From: Glossina fuscipes
Lineage: Eukaryota; Arthropoda; Insecta; Diptera; Glossinidae
Length of the DNA stretch: 64,000 bases
NCBI RefSeq assembly: GCF_014805625.2
Contig: NW_023998415.1
Span: 50,019,908-50,083,907 of the forward strand
Reading direction: 5' to 3'
The position numbers were made by a program, and so were the translations under genes. Positions 38,484 to 51,937 of the stretch are shown piece after piece. Within the stretch, counting starts at the first letter, position 1. Every line of letters begins with the position of its first letter. The notes beneath the pieces are model-generated. The model was given only the letters and a program-made list of their open reading frames with translations. It was not told where the DNA came from and ran no database searches.

Positions 38484-39218
38484 AGTAAGAAAGTTATATT
38501 CGGCAATGACTGATTCTACCATACCCACCATTATGCTTTTCGTATTCTTTCCTTTAAGGTCTTTCTTTTGGTAGTAATAACGATGGTATTAGTAAGAAAA
38601 AATTAATTTTTGAGGTGGCGATTCGGTCCATTTTCGAACTAACCAATTCTTAAGCGGATAATATATCTTCATTCGAGAAATGTACAAAATAGCTTTAAAC
38701 ATTCGGTCTAGTATCGGTTATGATCAATAAGCATAAAACTTCAAAGAGATGAAAAGATAAAATTTAATCATTTGTAACTTTGTGTCGGCATGGGTTACAT
38801 TTTCAATTTTTGCATCTAATGAATAGAGTGTTTCGTAGAGTAAATGTGGAAAACTTCTTCCTTCAAACTTTTACAATTTCTGAGTAGCGCACAAAAACCC
38901 ACAAACTTTTGTTACGAAAAACGGAGTTGCGTTTAGTTCATGCTCCACTGCCGGTTACTGCTCTGACCAATTTGACCCATTTTCAATACCAACCTGCGTG
39001 CAGAAACTTTAATTTAAAATCGATATCTTTATTTTTGCAACCGGCAGAGTGATACACAAACATCACACAGACGGACGGACAGATAACTTAATCAATTCAG
39101 AATTTCACGCTGATCAAGAATACCTCTTAAGCTTCCTTTTGGGTGTTACGTACATTATGAAGAAAAAACAAAATGATTATATCTCTATGCTTCAGTGGTG
39201 GCTGGGTATAAAAAGGTT
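38484..39218 (-). mobile_element. Helentron-like element, family I
   Basis: The left edge AACAAGTAAGAAAGTTATAT then TCGGCAATGACTGATTC is the inverse hairpin end, and the right edge ends GGTGGCTGGGTATAAAAAGG. The interior closely parallels, in inverse, the copy at 46915-47618, for example the ACGGACGGACAGATAACTTA box near 39072. Confidence 0.65.
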
Positions 39219-40149
39219 TTTAAAAAATATTTTAAAAAAATCGCATGTTATTTTTATTTAGAATTTTATTTATTTTAACATTTATGAATTACATTATGTG
39301 TGTATGCATATAATTAATAGCAATAATATTTTGTAAAACAAAAGTTACCGTGACCAATAAAATAATCTAAATGTTGTTTTTTTTTAAAGCGGCAAAGCCC
39401 CATTTCGAGAGTTCTATATGGGAAAAAGAGTATATTACGTGAGATAATTTTATAATATAAAAGCTTTATAATTTATTATTGATAAATCATTTTTCAATTT
39501 CGTCAGATATTGAATTACCTTTAAATGGATGAAAGGAAAGGACTCTAAATCATGTAAGTCCCCCAAAACAGCACGAGTTTGATAAAGAAAAAAAAAAAAA
39601 ACACGAAGTAAGGATGAATTGATTATAAATATGTTGCATGCGATTTATGAGAATTAAACGATATAAAATATTATGTCATCGAAAAAGCATTATTTCAAAC
39701 TTGCATCGAGGGAAATCAGGAAACTTTGATAACATAGAAGTGAAACTGAACCGCTAGCTAAAATACAAGGAATTAATGAATGCTTTGCACGATGTACAAA
39801 CGTTATAACACAATGATTTTAACCCGTTCTCGCGTACACAAATTGTTGCAAACTATGATTAGTTTTAATGAAATACTTTGCGAATAATCAACAACTTTTG
39901 AGTATTTTTTAATGCAATTACATAAAATTATATTATCTTTTTTTTTTTTTTTTATTTCAACACAATTTTGTGTTATTTTCCATAGACCAATGTTTTCTCA
40001 AAATTCAGAAAAACGATTTCATTCAACTCAAGTGCCATTGCCTCCATTAAAAACATACTACCTTTTAAATATTACTAATAATGCAAACTAAGCACACAAC
40101 AAATTTTTAATTTATTAGCATGCAAATATATCTATTTCGATTTTTGTAA

Positions 40150-40700
40150 TAAATTGGCCACTTTGTCGAATTTCTTCATTTTTACAGACCCGCGTGCCAG
40201 CTAAATCATGCCACCGATCTGAACAAGTAATAATCAGGAAGAGTGCGTTAGGTGTGGAATAGCTTCCCGTTCGAGCTGCCACAGTGTATCCTGGGCATCT
40301 CTTGCAACAAGTAGCCAATATGGCCCCTTTGGTCAATTTTCGAGGTAGCCCATCACATGTAAACGTCTAGAAACCATCGACTGGTTAAGCTGTTCGAAAG
40401 TTCTTTGAGAGTTTGTGCTGGCTTTTTGACCAATAAGTCTAGCAATAGAAGGTCTTTGAACTTTTTTAGTCCTTGAGGCCTTTTTTTGTCGTTGCCATGA
40501 AAACATCATTGAGCAGCATCGTCATAAGCTTCTAAAAATGTCTGATGAGCGTCGGTAGCAGATTGCTTCATATCAAACAACAATAAGTATGAAAGTTGAA
40601 AATGCAATTTTGAGAGTTCCACGACTAGCGTCGCCGTACGTTGAATACATCAATTATTGTTATTTTATGTAGGGAGAAGTCAAAACCATCGGACTCAAGC
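40150..40700 (-). mobile_element. Degenerate mariner copy
   Basis: This minus-strand remnant is in the same group as the copies at 26.8 and 34.7 kb. Broken frames recall LQ..L.QLG/W..IPHL and DYYLFRS around 40290-40180, and DNA at 40360-40640 parallels 27340-27600 (shared CATCGACTGGTTAAGC-like and AGTTCTTTGAGAG-like stretches). Function is lost. Confidence 0.55.
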
Positions 40701-41239
40701 GTTATGTGCACTGGTATTTCCTATTTCTTTATCATTTTTGCATGTAGAATTCGCTGATGAAAATTTTTACAAAAACATAATATTAAAACTTTATTCGACG
40801 TAAATACCAGATGTCGTAGAAATGCGCTTCGTATTTGGAAATATGTGTATCCATTGAAATCATATAATAAGAACCAATTCTTGCCATAAGAGCACACACC
40901 AACCCATCAGATATATTTGAATTTGAACCCATATATGTAGATTACAATCCGTTTTTTGCTTTTCATTCGAACATCACAGATATGGCAAACGTGTTGACAA
41001 AGTTTGTTTAGAGTGAAAGTGTCGCCAAGACAACAACTTTTATGTTGTCATTCATACTTTATAGCTCCTTCCCTTAGCTTGCAAGCAAAAATGTTTACAA
41101 TGTCAATTTAGTTATAAAAAAAAAAAAAGAAAAAAAAAAGAAAGACATTTTTTTTTAACAAGTTTGAAAACAAATCTTAACTTAAACAAAAAAAAGAAAC
41201 AAAAAAAAAGTTCATAAAAACATTTGTAGAAAGATTAGA

Positions 41240-41972
41240 ATGGATTTACCAGAAGTGGTATCTGTTAAGAAATTCAATGATTTCACAAATGAACAAAAGG
41301 ATCACCTTTACGAGACCTTATTAGAATTGGCTGTAGCTCTTGATGAATTGCCAAAGAAATCGCTAAGAAAAACTTTAGAGCTAACACTGGCCGTCCTACA
41401 ATACAAAGGCAAGCAAGTTCAGTTATTGCAAGAACAACTTGATGAAAAATCCCAATCTAGTTGTGTTGGTAAATAGATCTTATTAGTAGTAAACTTACTA
41501 ACACACACACACACACATCTATTAAAATGTTTCTTTTAACATTTCTAGAATCATTAAGTGAACGTCTAATGATTGAAAATGAAAAGCTTACACAATTGCT
41601 AACGCGAACAGAAGATGAGAAATTGCTTCTTAGAGATAAAAATAAAGGGGTAAGTAAATGTTTGTTCATAAAATTCATTGCTTTACGACCTAACAGAGAG
41701 AGGTTTTTTTTAGTTAATTGCCGAAAACTTCCAATTAAAACAAAGACTAAAAGAGATAACGGCCAATGCCGAGGCAAGCGATAAAGATTCCTCCGATCCA
41801 CTTTCCGAACTCGACAAACAAGAGTCCCTTTTACGTAATATTAATTTGAAAAATAAACATATTAAGCGTTTACTGAAAGAAATCGAGGTAAGCATAACTA
41901 ATTGCCTTTGGTTTCGGAGAAAGGCGAGAGATTTTTAAAGAAGTTTCCCCATTACATACATATATATCTATA

Positions 41973-42014
<42 letters not shown>

Positions 42015-45000
42015 CCTTACAAAATGAAAATATTGAACAATCAAAAACTATAATTGATCTGGAAAAACGTTTAAAATGCGAAAAAGAAAATTGGGAAGAG
42101 CTAAATGAAAATTTCTTGTTACTGGAAAAGGAGAAGACATCTTTGCGTGAAGCCTTCGATGAATTGACCATTGAAATAAAACGTTTAGAAAATAATATCA
42201 ACTATTTGGAAGATGAAAAAGAACGCAGTGAAAAAGAATTGCAAGAATTTGTTGATAAACTAGAAAAAAAGGCCCAGTCGTGGAAGAAATTGCTACTCGA
42301 GAAAGATAAAGAGTTGAAAAAGCTAAAAACTAAAACTAATAAACTCGATGGAAGCGAACGATCCCAAGCGTTAAGTGGAGATGAGAGTACGGATACAGAT
42401 GTAGGAGCAAATGGATCAGAAAAATTCAAATTATATCAGGTATTTAGTATTTTGAAAGAGAATGTTTCCTTTCCTATTTTTTTTTTCTTTGCTGGAAAAA
42501 GTTTCATTCTTTCATTATATGAAGGCCATAGAGGCACGCGATAAGCTTATCGAACAATTAGAATTGAAAATTCAGATTATGGCCGATGAAATGTTAGCTG
42601 CCACCCAATTAATGAATCGCATTTATCAAGAGCGTAATGAAGAGATGAATCCCCGCAAACCTAGATCGTGCTGTGCGAATATCGAGGCTCTATTGAAAGC
42701 TAGCACCGCCAAATGCCGGGAACTTTCCGATATGTTGGAAAGAGCTGAAGAAGAGTGCGCAATAAAAGCCAAACAAGCTATGGAAGCAACTAAAAGTTTG
42801 GCCGCGTTTCAATGTGGCGAAGACGGTTTACTACCCGCTTTGAGAAGATGTTCTGCTTTGGAAAGCAAATTGCAATCAAGAGAAAATCAAATACGTAGCT
42901 TAATTACGGAGTTGAATTCAATGCACGAAATTGGTCAGGAAAATTCCTTTCTAAGGAAACGTTTAAATATACCAGACGATGCAATTATTTCGACCAAAAA
43001 TTTAGCTGCCAAAGAGCGAAATAAAGGGAAGATTATCGATCGTTTAAATCTTAAGCTAAGAGCGTCCGAAGAAATGCGACTACAATTGAAACTAGAAAAA
43101 AGCGACTTAAGGTAAGAAGTAAGCACGTAACGTTAATTAGTTGAAAAAAAGAAAATCGATGAATAGTGAAAAAAAAACCTTTACTTAATGAGGCTCTACG
43201 GCATTTCTTGATGTTTAAATTCGGTCTATTCTGCATTGAAATTCTGATAATATTGGCGTAGCGGAGATCTTCGCCGATTTATGAGGTGAAGTACAATTGA
43301 TGAAAAGATTCGATCAACATTAAGAAATCACTTTTTCTTATACAAAAAAATAATGAATTTTGCAAATTTATACATAAGAATACTTATACCCTACACCACT
43401 TATGGTAAAGATAGATCAACCTTTTATTATACCGCTCGATTCAGAATCGTAATCTGACTTGATGATTAAGCATGTCTGTCCGTCTGATGAAAATGACAAA
43501 AACTATATTATAATAGTAATTTCACACAAAAATATGAATTGTGTTAGACAGTACGGTGTAGGGTATTTAATGATCTGCCTTGCCCGATTCTAATGTTCTT
43601 ACTTGTTTTACGAAAATTTTTGTAACTTCAAATCAAGATGAAGAATAAGTATAATTTTATGGAAAATATATATAAAAAGAACACGATACGTGATATATTT
43701 AAAAATTTAAAAACTTGTAAAATGAGACTAATTTTCAAAATGATGTTACTATTCTAACGGATATGTGAATGAATGGTCTTTCATTTTGTAGAAAAGAGAT
43801 TTTGGAATTGAAGCAATTATTATTAACTGCGTCCAATAACACTGCTGCCGATCGCGATAAATCTTCGGAAATTTTAGCTGAGGAAGATCATGGGATCATT
43901 GAAAGTACGGAAATGAATAGTAAAGACGACACCCCTCCCTATCAGACATTAGAAATAAATAAACTTACCCGAAAGTCGCCAACAAAGGAAATTGGAGAAG
44001 TTGACGACTCCAATAACACGCCAGAAGCCTCGTTAGCGGTAACGGTCTGTACACATTGCCATGGAAATTATAAAATCGAACTTCAAGATCCGGGCAACAC
44101 GGGCGGCATGGATATGAAATATCAAGATATAGCACAAGAGAATGAAATATTACGTCAAGGCATGTTGGAAATTTTAGAAAAACTAAAAGAATACGGTGGT
44201 GAGCTGCTTTCTATTTTTTTGCGTTTTGTTTTTTTGAAAAATAACCTAATCATTATTAAATTGAACTTTTTTTTTTGCAGATATGTCCGAGCAAATTGTA
44301 ATTGATAAGACGCTTTTATCGAATCTGTTAAAAATACTCAAGTCTCCAGATGCGTGTCAAGACTCGCCTTTGCGTTTACAGGAAGAGATGCTCGAACTAA
44401 AACAAAAAGAACAGGCTTTAGAAGAGTTATTGAAACAGCATATAGCTATGAAAAACTATTGTGCTGAAGACGATGCGCAATCAGTTGAGAGCATGCGTGA
44501 AGATGGTGAGATTAGGAATGCTGAAGAACTGCCTATAGAAATGCCTACGCTTTTTGACTCATCTACACGTCCTACTACGCCCAATAGAAGTCATTCTCTT
44601 TTGCAGATACCGAATATTAGCCATGAATCTACCTGGACAATAACGGAAAAGCGTCAGCTTGAGCAAGAAGTTGACGAATTGAAAATCTATCGCAAACATT
44701 ACGAAGAATTATATTTACATATGAAAGCCAGTGACTTGGAAGTGATGCAAGCTTGCGCTGAATTAACTGAAAAGACGGCTAAACTCGAAACTGATTTAAT
44801 GAAGGCGGAAAAGTGCTTGCAGTATTTAAAAGAAGATCTCGATAATAGCCTGAGCAAGATGAAAGAGAAACAAATGTTTTGGCTGGAGAAAGAGTCCAAA
44901 TACAAAATGGATATTAAAAATTTGGAACATGAATCCGAACATTTGAAAAGAGAAAAGGAAAATTGTTTTTCCATCTATTGCTATAGCAGAGAGGAATATT

Positions 45001-48000
45001 TAAGTTTACAAAAATCATTTACGGAGAATTTAATGAAATTATCATTAGTTACGCAAGAAATATTATCCGGAAAATCAATGGATAGCATAAATATACCCGA
45101 CTTGAATATGGATTATGGTATAATCATTGATAATTATCAATTGGATGTCATACCATTGGAAGAATTTAAGAAAGAAAATAAACTTAATAAAGAATTTCAA
45201 GAACAGAAGACGGAAATGCTTAAAAATATTGCGCATCTTGAGAGCTTGTTGCTAATAGCCCGAGAGCAAATACAATCGCAACAAAAATTACTTAACGATA
45301 TTACTGATAATCATATAGGTCTAAGGCATTTAGTTGCGGATTTGCAAAGTACAAGCGAGGAAAAATTCTTAATAGCGAAAATACAAAGAGATTTAGATAA
45401 CGGTTCGTAGAATTTGAACATAAGCTGCAAAAGGCATTCAAAATAATATTAGCTTTTTTTTTTAAATTACTTTCAGCCAAATTAGAAATAGATCGTTTGA
45501 GAGATGAGTGCGCGGCGAGCAGACAACATTTTGAAGCATTGCAGCAAGAATTATTGAATAAAGAGAAATTATGTCAGCAATTAAGAAAAAACTTTCACAA
45601 CGAACGCGCTAATAGGGAAATAAAATTGAAGTGAGTACATATTGCGCCAAAAATGATTCGATGAGAATTGTGTGACAACGCACTCGTTTTCGTTTACGCG
45701 AAAACTTTTACATTATATAATGTGCGCTTGAATAAAAATTTTCTTTTTTACCGCAATTTTTCTCTCTATTATAGATTTTTACAAAAATCGTTACTTTTAC
45801 TCAAAGAGAAATATGCCAAATATACTCCATTAATCTTTCTTACAAATTTCATTTGTGCTTATAAGAAATTTCAAAACTCAGTCGAAGAAAATTCCGAGAA
45901 AAATTATTTAAAAATTGTGAACAAACAAATTGAAGAACTAATCAAAACAAAACTAAGTGAGCAAAATATAGAAATGGAGGAACAGCCACAACTAATTAAG
46001 GTAAGTAATATATAGTATGAATAGTGTTTAAAAAGCAAAACGTGTGCATTAGTATTGCCACTCCCTTTACAATGTACAAAATTACCCATAAATGCCCGCC
46101 GATCCCATTCCAGTTGAAAAGTTTAACTTGCGTGATTTGACCATTCTGAACCATCCTGCAATTGTTAGTCTTAGTTACGCCCTTTCAAACTTTTTATTTG
46201 AGACTCCACGCGGCATTCATTGTGCTATATAGAACAAAGTAAAACTTTTTATGTCCTTCTGTTTGTTTGTGTGCTAAGTGCATTTTCTTAGCTTAAAAAC
46301 GTGTTAAAATAAGTATTGAATTACTGATGGTCACAGGTATAATTAACAATCATTGGGAGCAGATCGATCGATTTACTTGGTCAATTTTTTCTTCGATTAC
46401 ATTTTTATATTCACTACCAAAGGATGGGAAAAATTTCATTCGAAAGTAAGCTTCAGAAAGGGGAGCCTATTCTTGATCAGCATGAAATTCTTCTCCGTCT
46501 TTGTGACGGTGTCGCAAATGGGCCGAATCGAGTGAAGGAGACGCCCGGAGTAAAATTTAAAGCGTAAAGCCATCCTGTTTCTTCTCTAAGTAGAAATTTA
46601 TGAATTTGTGTGAAACTTTCCAAGTGTATTTCACTGATGAGCCCCGCTACTCGTGTCGGCCACGTAATCACACAAGTTGTAAATAATCAAATTTCCATTT
46701 TTTCCATTTTATTCTGAATAAAATCGGTTAGTAATTCACTTAAAACTTCTAATCTCCCTTAAACCTCAATCTAGTAATAAACTCAACCCCAGCCGATTAT
46801 GACTTTCTTGCTTATTAGTATATGTGTTTTTATAGTCTCCGCGGCGTAATGAGAAACTTAGCAGATCTGCCGATTATATTTTGGGGTAAACTTATAAGAC
46901 AACCGTTGCATATCATTTTTATATCCGCCACTGTAAACTAGGGGTATACTTTTTCCATAATGTTCGTAACATCTAAAAGGAAGCTTCAGCGACCCTATAA
47001 AGTATATATATTCTTTGTCGGTGTGAAATTCTGAATTGATTAAGCCATGTTCGTCCATCTGGGCGCTGTTTGTTGTTGTCACTCTACCGGTCGCAAAAAT
47101 AAAGATATCGATCTTAAATTTGGTAGAGACATCGCAAGTTTTTCCAAGCAGGTCGGTATTGAAAATGGGCCAATTGGCCAGAGAAGTCAGCAGTGGAGCA
47201 TAAACTCAACGCAGCTCCGTTTTTCGTAACAAAAGTTTATGGGTTTTTGTGCGCTACTCAGAAATTGTAAAAGTTTGAAGGAAGAAGTTTTCCACATTTA
47301 CTCTACGAAACACTATTCATTAAGTGCAAAAATTAAAAATGTAACCCATGCCGGTACAAAGTTAAAATTGATTATATATTATTTTTTCACTCTTTTGAGG
47401 TTTTATGCTTATTTATCATAAGTGAAGGTATATTATCTACCTAGAAATGGGTTAGTTTTAATTATCAATATGGTAGACACCGCAATCACATTTTTCTTAA
47501 TAACACCATCGATATGGGTATCAAATTAAAAGAACTTGGAGAGTAGAATGCGAAAAGCATAGTGGTGGGTAGGCGCGATTCGACCACCGCCGAATATAAC
47601 TTTCTTGCTTGTTTTTTTTTTTTTGCTTAAATTATTCGTAAAAGTATTATTTGCGGCCAACAGATAATCATGTAAAAATAATAATTTTATCCTGTTGTAG
47701 GGTGTTAAAACGAATCGACGATTATCGCCAATCGAATATAACTTTCTTACTTGTTTTTAAATCATTGCATTGTTTGTAGTCAGAGACTCCCTAAATTATT
47801 TACGGAAGTTCATCGCTCGCTAATGAATTAGAAAATGAACAAATTTTTAATGCACTAAAATTGGAGAAATTAAAGTTTACATACTTTCAGCTTATTAAGA
47901 GTGAAACGCAATGCAGGCTTTACGAGGATGAGGTGAAAATGTTGCAAAACAAATGCCGATACTTGGAAAAAGATTTAAACGAATTGCGTTTGAATCAGGC

Positions 48001-51000
48001 CTGCGAAAGCGAACATTGGAAAACTGTTCAAGCTTTATTTGGATCTGAAAAAGCTATAGATGATTTGGTTTTAAAGACCGAGAAAAACTTAAAAGCTGTC
48101 GAAAAAATTCTTACTCAAGATATTGCTTGTAATACAGAAGCGCCCATACCAGCAGAGCGAAAACGATCCCTTAAACCCGCTCAAGTTGACGTTCTAATAC
48201 AAACTGAACAAGAAAGTCCGAAAAGACGAGACTCGAAAAAAGGGTATTTAGCAGCTGAAACAGAAGATGGAAATCAAATTGCAACTCGCAACGTCGTGAC
48301 CGAAACCAAGGAAGTTCAAATACAGACCTGCAAACAACGAAATTTACAGGAAAGTAAAGCTATACAAACCCTAGAGGAAACTAATGCGACTAATGTGATG
48401 AACGGCAAACCGCACAAAATCGATAGTCCAAAAACAAATGAATTGCAGCGTACTTTAGAAACTTTAAAGGCAACGGAAAACAGGTAAGATAAGAAAAAGA
48501 GAAAAAATTCATTTAAAAATTAATGCCTTAAGTAAGTCCATAAGCATATTTATCAACCGATCCTCGCCACTATTTTGCTATTGACTTTCACACTACAAAA
48601 GAGAAAAAAATGATGATTGATTCTTTTGAGGTGTGGTCTTGGTTCTTACATTCAGGGTCTTTTTTTTTTTTACCTCCATGTATTATGAGTGCCAGCAGTG
48701 TTCTGACTTTTTGTTGAAAAAGTTAATAATTTAATAAATTTGAGATTCAAAAGCAACATTTTAAATCATTATAAACCGATCTATCTATCCACCTAACGTA
48801 ACAAACTTTAACTCTGAATTAATATTTACAGTTACATTTTTTTTACATTAATAGTAATCAAGACTAATAATAGAATCTCAACCTATTAAAAGAAAAGTCT
48901 ATCTGTGCTGTGATAATATAATGTTGTTTCAAATTCTTATTCAAAATCTCATCATCAAATTTATCATAAAGTACTGTGAAAATTTGCAATTTTTATTCTT
49001 AAAAGGATTATGTAAAAGATTTTTACAGAAAAAAACTTATTTTGTAACTCTCATTAATAGACTTACCCAAGCTAATCTGCAAATAGAGGAATTGAAAAGC
49101 AAGTTGAATAGTTTACAAGCTCTCAAAGAATCGGAATCTTCCACAGAACTATCTCCCGCCAGTACAAAAACCGATGTTATTGAGGTAATTTGTTTAAATA
49201 TTCAATCGGATAGAATTTTACAAATTACCATATATATACGTTTCCTTGCAGAAAACTATTCTCTCTTTTCATACTTTACTTAGCGAAAAGGATAAATCTA
49301 TTGGTAAATATCAGGACATACTGCAAACTGAGAGAGAACAAAATCATCTAACTGTTAGCAAACTGAATGCTGAGATTGAAGGGCTAAATCACGCAGTAAC
49401 TCAATTAAATGTTGGAATGAAGAACAAGGATTTGGAAATTTTAGAATTAAAAACCCAATTGGAAAGTATAAGCGTACGACGAAATTCGAGTGAGAAGCTA
49501 CAGTTGGCCACTATCGGAATGGAAACGGAAGAGAATGTCGATAACAGTTTAAACGAAATGACGGATGAGAAAATTGAGGAGATGTTTCAGCAAGAGAATT
49601 CGCCTCCCAATTCCGCCACAGGAAGTATAGTAATTGCTCCTGAGGAAGTTGTTAAAGAAAAACATGAGCTGGAAGACGCAAAAACTTTATTAATTCCTAC
49701 CAATATAATGAAACAATTAAAAGAATTAAAAGACAAGGCCAGCTATTATGAAAGCGCTTTAAAGGTCAAGGAAGATGAAATTGTTATATTAAAAGAAAAG
49801 TATGAAAATGTACATGTTGCATGTTATTTGAAAATAGAAATATGTAATTTTTCCACATTTAAGGGTAAAACTGCTACAGGACCGTGAAAAATCTTCAGAG
49901 ATTACTAACAATACAGAAGTTGAGCAATTGCGAATAATGGTAGAGGAGAAAGATAAGCATATCAATGAATTGTTGGAAACTTTAAACAATTTTCATGTGA
50001 GTATATGTAGATTTACAAAATTATTTATATAAATTACTATAAATTAAATTTTTTTTTTTTTAGGAAGATCAAGAACGGTTTATTACCGATTCCTCCAGTT
50101 ACACGACAGATCAAATAACTCAGCTTGCTAATGATCTCACACGCACTGAAGCTACTAACAAAATCTATTACGCTCAAGTAGAAGCTTTAAAGAAACAATT
50201 GACGAATTTGACGCAAAGAGAAAAACAAGCCCGCGACCTCAGCCAGTCGCTTAGAAATCAATTAATAAAACGTCCAGTGGTGTCAATTAAAACTGAACTA
50301 AATGCTAGGGTAAAAAATGAAAGTCTGCAAAAAAGAGCACAACAATTAGAATTAGATTTAGAAGAGGCGCGTGCAGAAATCCAACGACAAAAAGTTATAA
50401 TTGACAACAAACGGCACCGCAGTGCGCATGAGGTTGGCCTATGGGAGAAGCAAAAACGTTGGCAACAAAATGCTGAGAAACTCAAAGGGAAGCTGGAAGA
50501 TACTGAGGCAACCTTGGAAAAGACCAAGACCTTATTGCAATCCGCCAGAAATACCGTTAATCGTCTGGAAAAAGATAAACAGATGCTTGAAGCGAAACTG
50601 GGAAGAGGTGAGTTAAAGCAAACACTGAAAGTCTACTTATACTCGCATATTCTTCTTTGATAGCCACACATCAAACTACGAAACATTCTATAAAATGTTG
50701 TCGCGCTCCATCTTGCCCCAATTTACATAATCCGATTTCTACAAATGCTGCGATTGTAAAGTACACAACTTCCGAAAGCCCTGATACCGTTACTGCGGGC
50801 AGCAGCGAGTGTAGTTCGCCGGTTCGTAACGTTACCAATAATAAAATGCAGTATACTGTACAAGCGCAAAATCAAGAAGTCATTGATGCGCTAAAAACTC
50901 GTTTGGAAATGCAACAGCGGAAAATTTTGGTCATGGAACTTGCAGGAAAAGGTAGTCATGCTCTAACAAATGAAATGGAAAAGTTACAGGAGAAATTGTC

Positions 51001-51831
51001 AACAATTGAATCACAAAACATACGTCTGGAAGCCAAAAATTTACAGTTACAGTTGGATAATGATTTACTAAGGCAAGGAGATGGAACCGAACGTTTCCAA
51101 AAAAGAATCAAACATTTGGAAGAGTAAATATTTAAAGAAAGACAGAACGAAAGCAATCTTACGTTAATATTGATTTTTCAACTTTTGTTTAGTTATATAA
51201 TGGCTTTAAAGGAGGAAATAGCCTCATCAGAGGCACGACGCCAGTTATGTAAATGTAGTGGCGTTAAAGTTAATCTTCAAACAGGACAATCGGCCGAGCA
51301 CACTATACTATCATTACGGAACTTGGTCGAGAAACTAAAAGCTGAAAATAAATACCTAAAGGACGGAAGGAGATCAAGTGAATCAAGGGTAATCAGCAAT
51401 ACAGAAAAGCACGTCAAAAACTTAGTTATTGTTTTCTTGTAACAGAGTTCTTCAGAGGCTGCTAATGATACTGCACGTTTACAACAAAAGTTACATGACT
51501 CTTTGGATAAAATTTCTTCGTTGGAATTGAAATTAAAAGCGCCGTCGAAATGTCCACATTGCGAAAGCCGGCAGAAGGTAGTTTTTTTTTTTAATTTGAA
51601 TTTTAGCAAACTCAACAGTTCCATTTGCAGGTTGCACCCCCTCCTCTACAGGAGGAATTAAACTACATTAAAGAACAATTACACAAAAAGACTCAACTTT
51701 TGCAAAAAGCTAAAGTGTTATTGACTCGTGCTGCAGCTAAAGAAAAAGTGCTAAAGGAACAGTTAACCATGTGGAAACGTAAATGTTTTGAGTTACAAAA
51801 TGTTCCCGTTATTGAAGAAATTAGTGAATAA
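41240..51831 (+). CDS. Cep290: CEP290, ciliary transition-zone coiled-coil protein
   Basis: Exons: 41240-41468, 41549-41649, 41714-41887, 42014-42439, 42525-43111, 43792-44198, 44281-45402, 45477-45630, 45775-46000, 47780-48483, 49061-49184, 49252-49799, 49864-49996, 50064-50607, 50664-51123, 51193-51388, 51446-51577, 51631-51831. All phases agree, giving about 2155 residues, the size range of fly CEP290 and shorter than vertebrate forms near 2480. The protein is almost wholly heptad-repeat coiled coil. The tract with RKRLNIPDD and SEEMRLQLKLEKSDLR (about residues 450-506) matches the CEP290 region with a LREKLGL-type motif. CEP290 bridges microtubules and membrane at the transition zone; in flies it is needed in sensory neurons and sperm. 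Small CxxC motifs lie near residues 590 (CTHC) and 2082 (CPHC). Oddities: an in-frame TAA four codons into exon 10 (47792-47794), a weak donor GTTCGT after exon 7, and repeats in introns 5 and 9. Confidence 0.85.
41958..42012. repeat. (TA)n tract abutting a CEP290 splice acceptor
   Basis: A TA-rich run fills the end of CEP290 intron 3 and ends in the acceptor TATAG before exon 4 (42014). The usual pyrimidine tract is absent, so the acceptor depends on this run. Confidence 0.8.
43385..43612 (+). mobile_element. Internally deleted Helentron-like element in CEP290 intron 5
   Basis: Both family II ends are present in only about 228 bases: the start ACCCTACACCACTTATGGTA with TTATTATACCGCTCGATTC, and the end GTAGGGTATTTAATGATCTG, CCTTGCCCGATTCTAATG and TTCTTACTTG. 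The middle is deleted. Splicing of the host intron is unaffected. Confidence 0.6.
46390..46815 (+). mobile_element. Helentron-like element, family I, in CEP290 intron 9
   Basis: A decayed start TTTTATATTCACTACCAAAG, an interior TTCTTGATCAGCATGAAATTC, and an end AGCCGATTATGACTTTCTTG. It is the first of a run of copies in this intron. Confidence 0.5.
46915..47760 (+). mobile_element. Helentron-like elements, family I, ending just before CEP290 exon 10
   Basis: One near-complete copy runs from TTTTATATCCGCCACTGTAA through CGTCCATCTGGGCGCTG to GTGGTGGGTAGGCGCGATTC and CGAATATAACTTTCTTGCTTG near 47618. A second 3' end (CCAATCGAATATAACTTTC, TTACTTG) closes at about 47757, only some 20 bases before the exon 10 acceptor. 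The arrangement suggests a nested or tandem insertion. Confidence 0.6.
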
Positions 51832-51937
51832 TTTTGGCATTTTTTTTTTTTTTTTAATGGATATATTGAGTTTCAACGTGTTTTGTTTGTATTACATTTA
51901 GATTCAAATTACATAAAAAAAAGAAAACAAGATATTT

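Larger units (their letters stand above)
35440..41239. other. Stretch without a supported host gene
   Basis: Apart from the Helentron and mariner pieces listed separately, I see only short AT-rich frames. A decayed minus-strand frame near 37720-37510 with ARRVVSWLRFSLIQLFFYL vaguely recalls the piggyBac RRW-type segment, but this is not enough to call. Confidence 0.5.

Noticed and set aside
42202..44974. Serine/phenylalanine-rich minus-strand frames across CEP290
   Set aside because: They are antisense shadows of Lys/Glu-rich coiled-coil codons.
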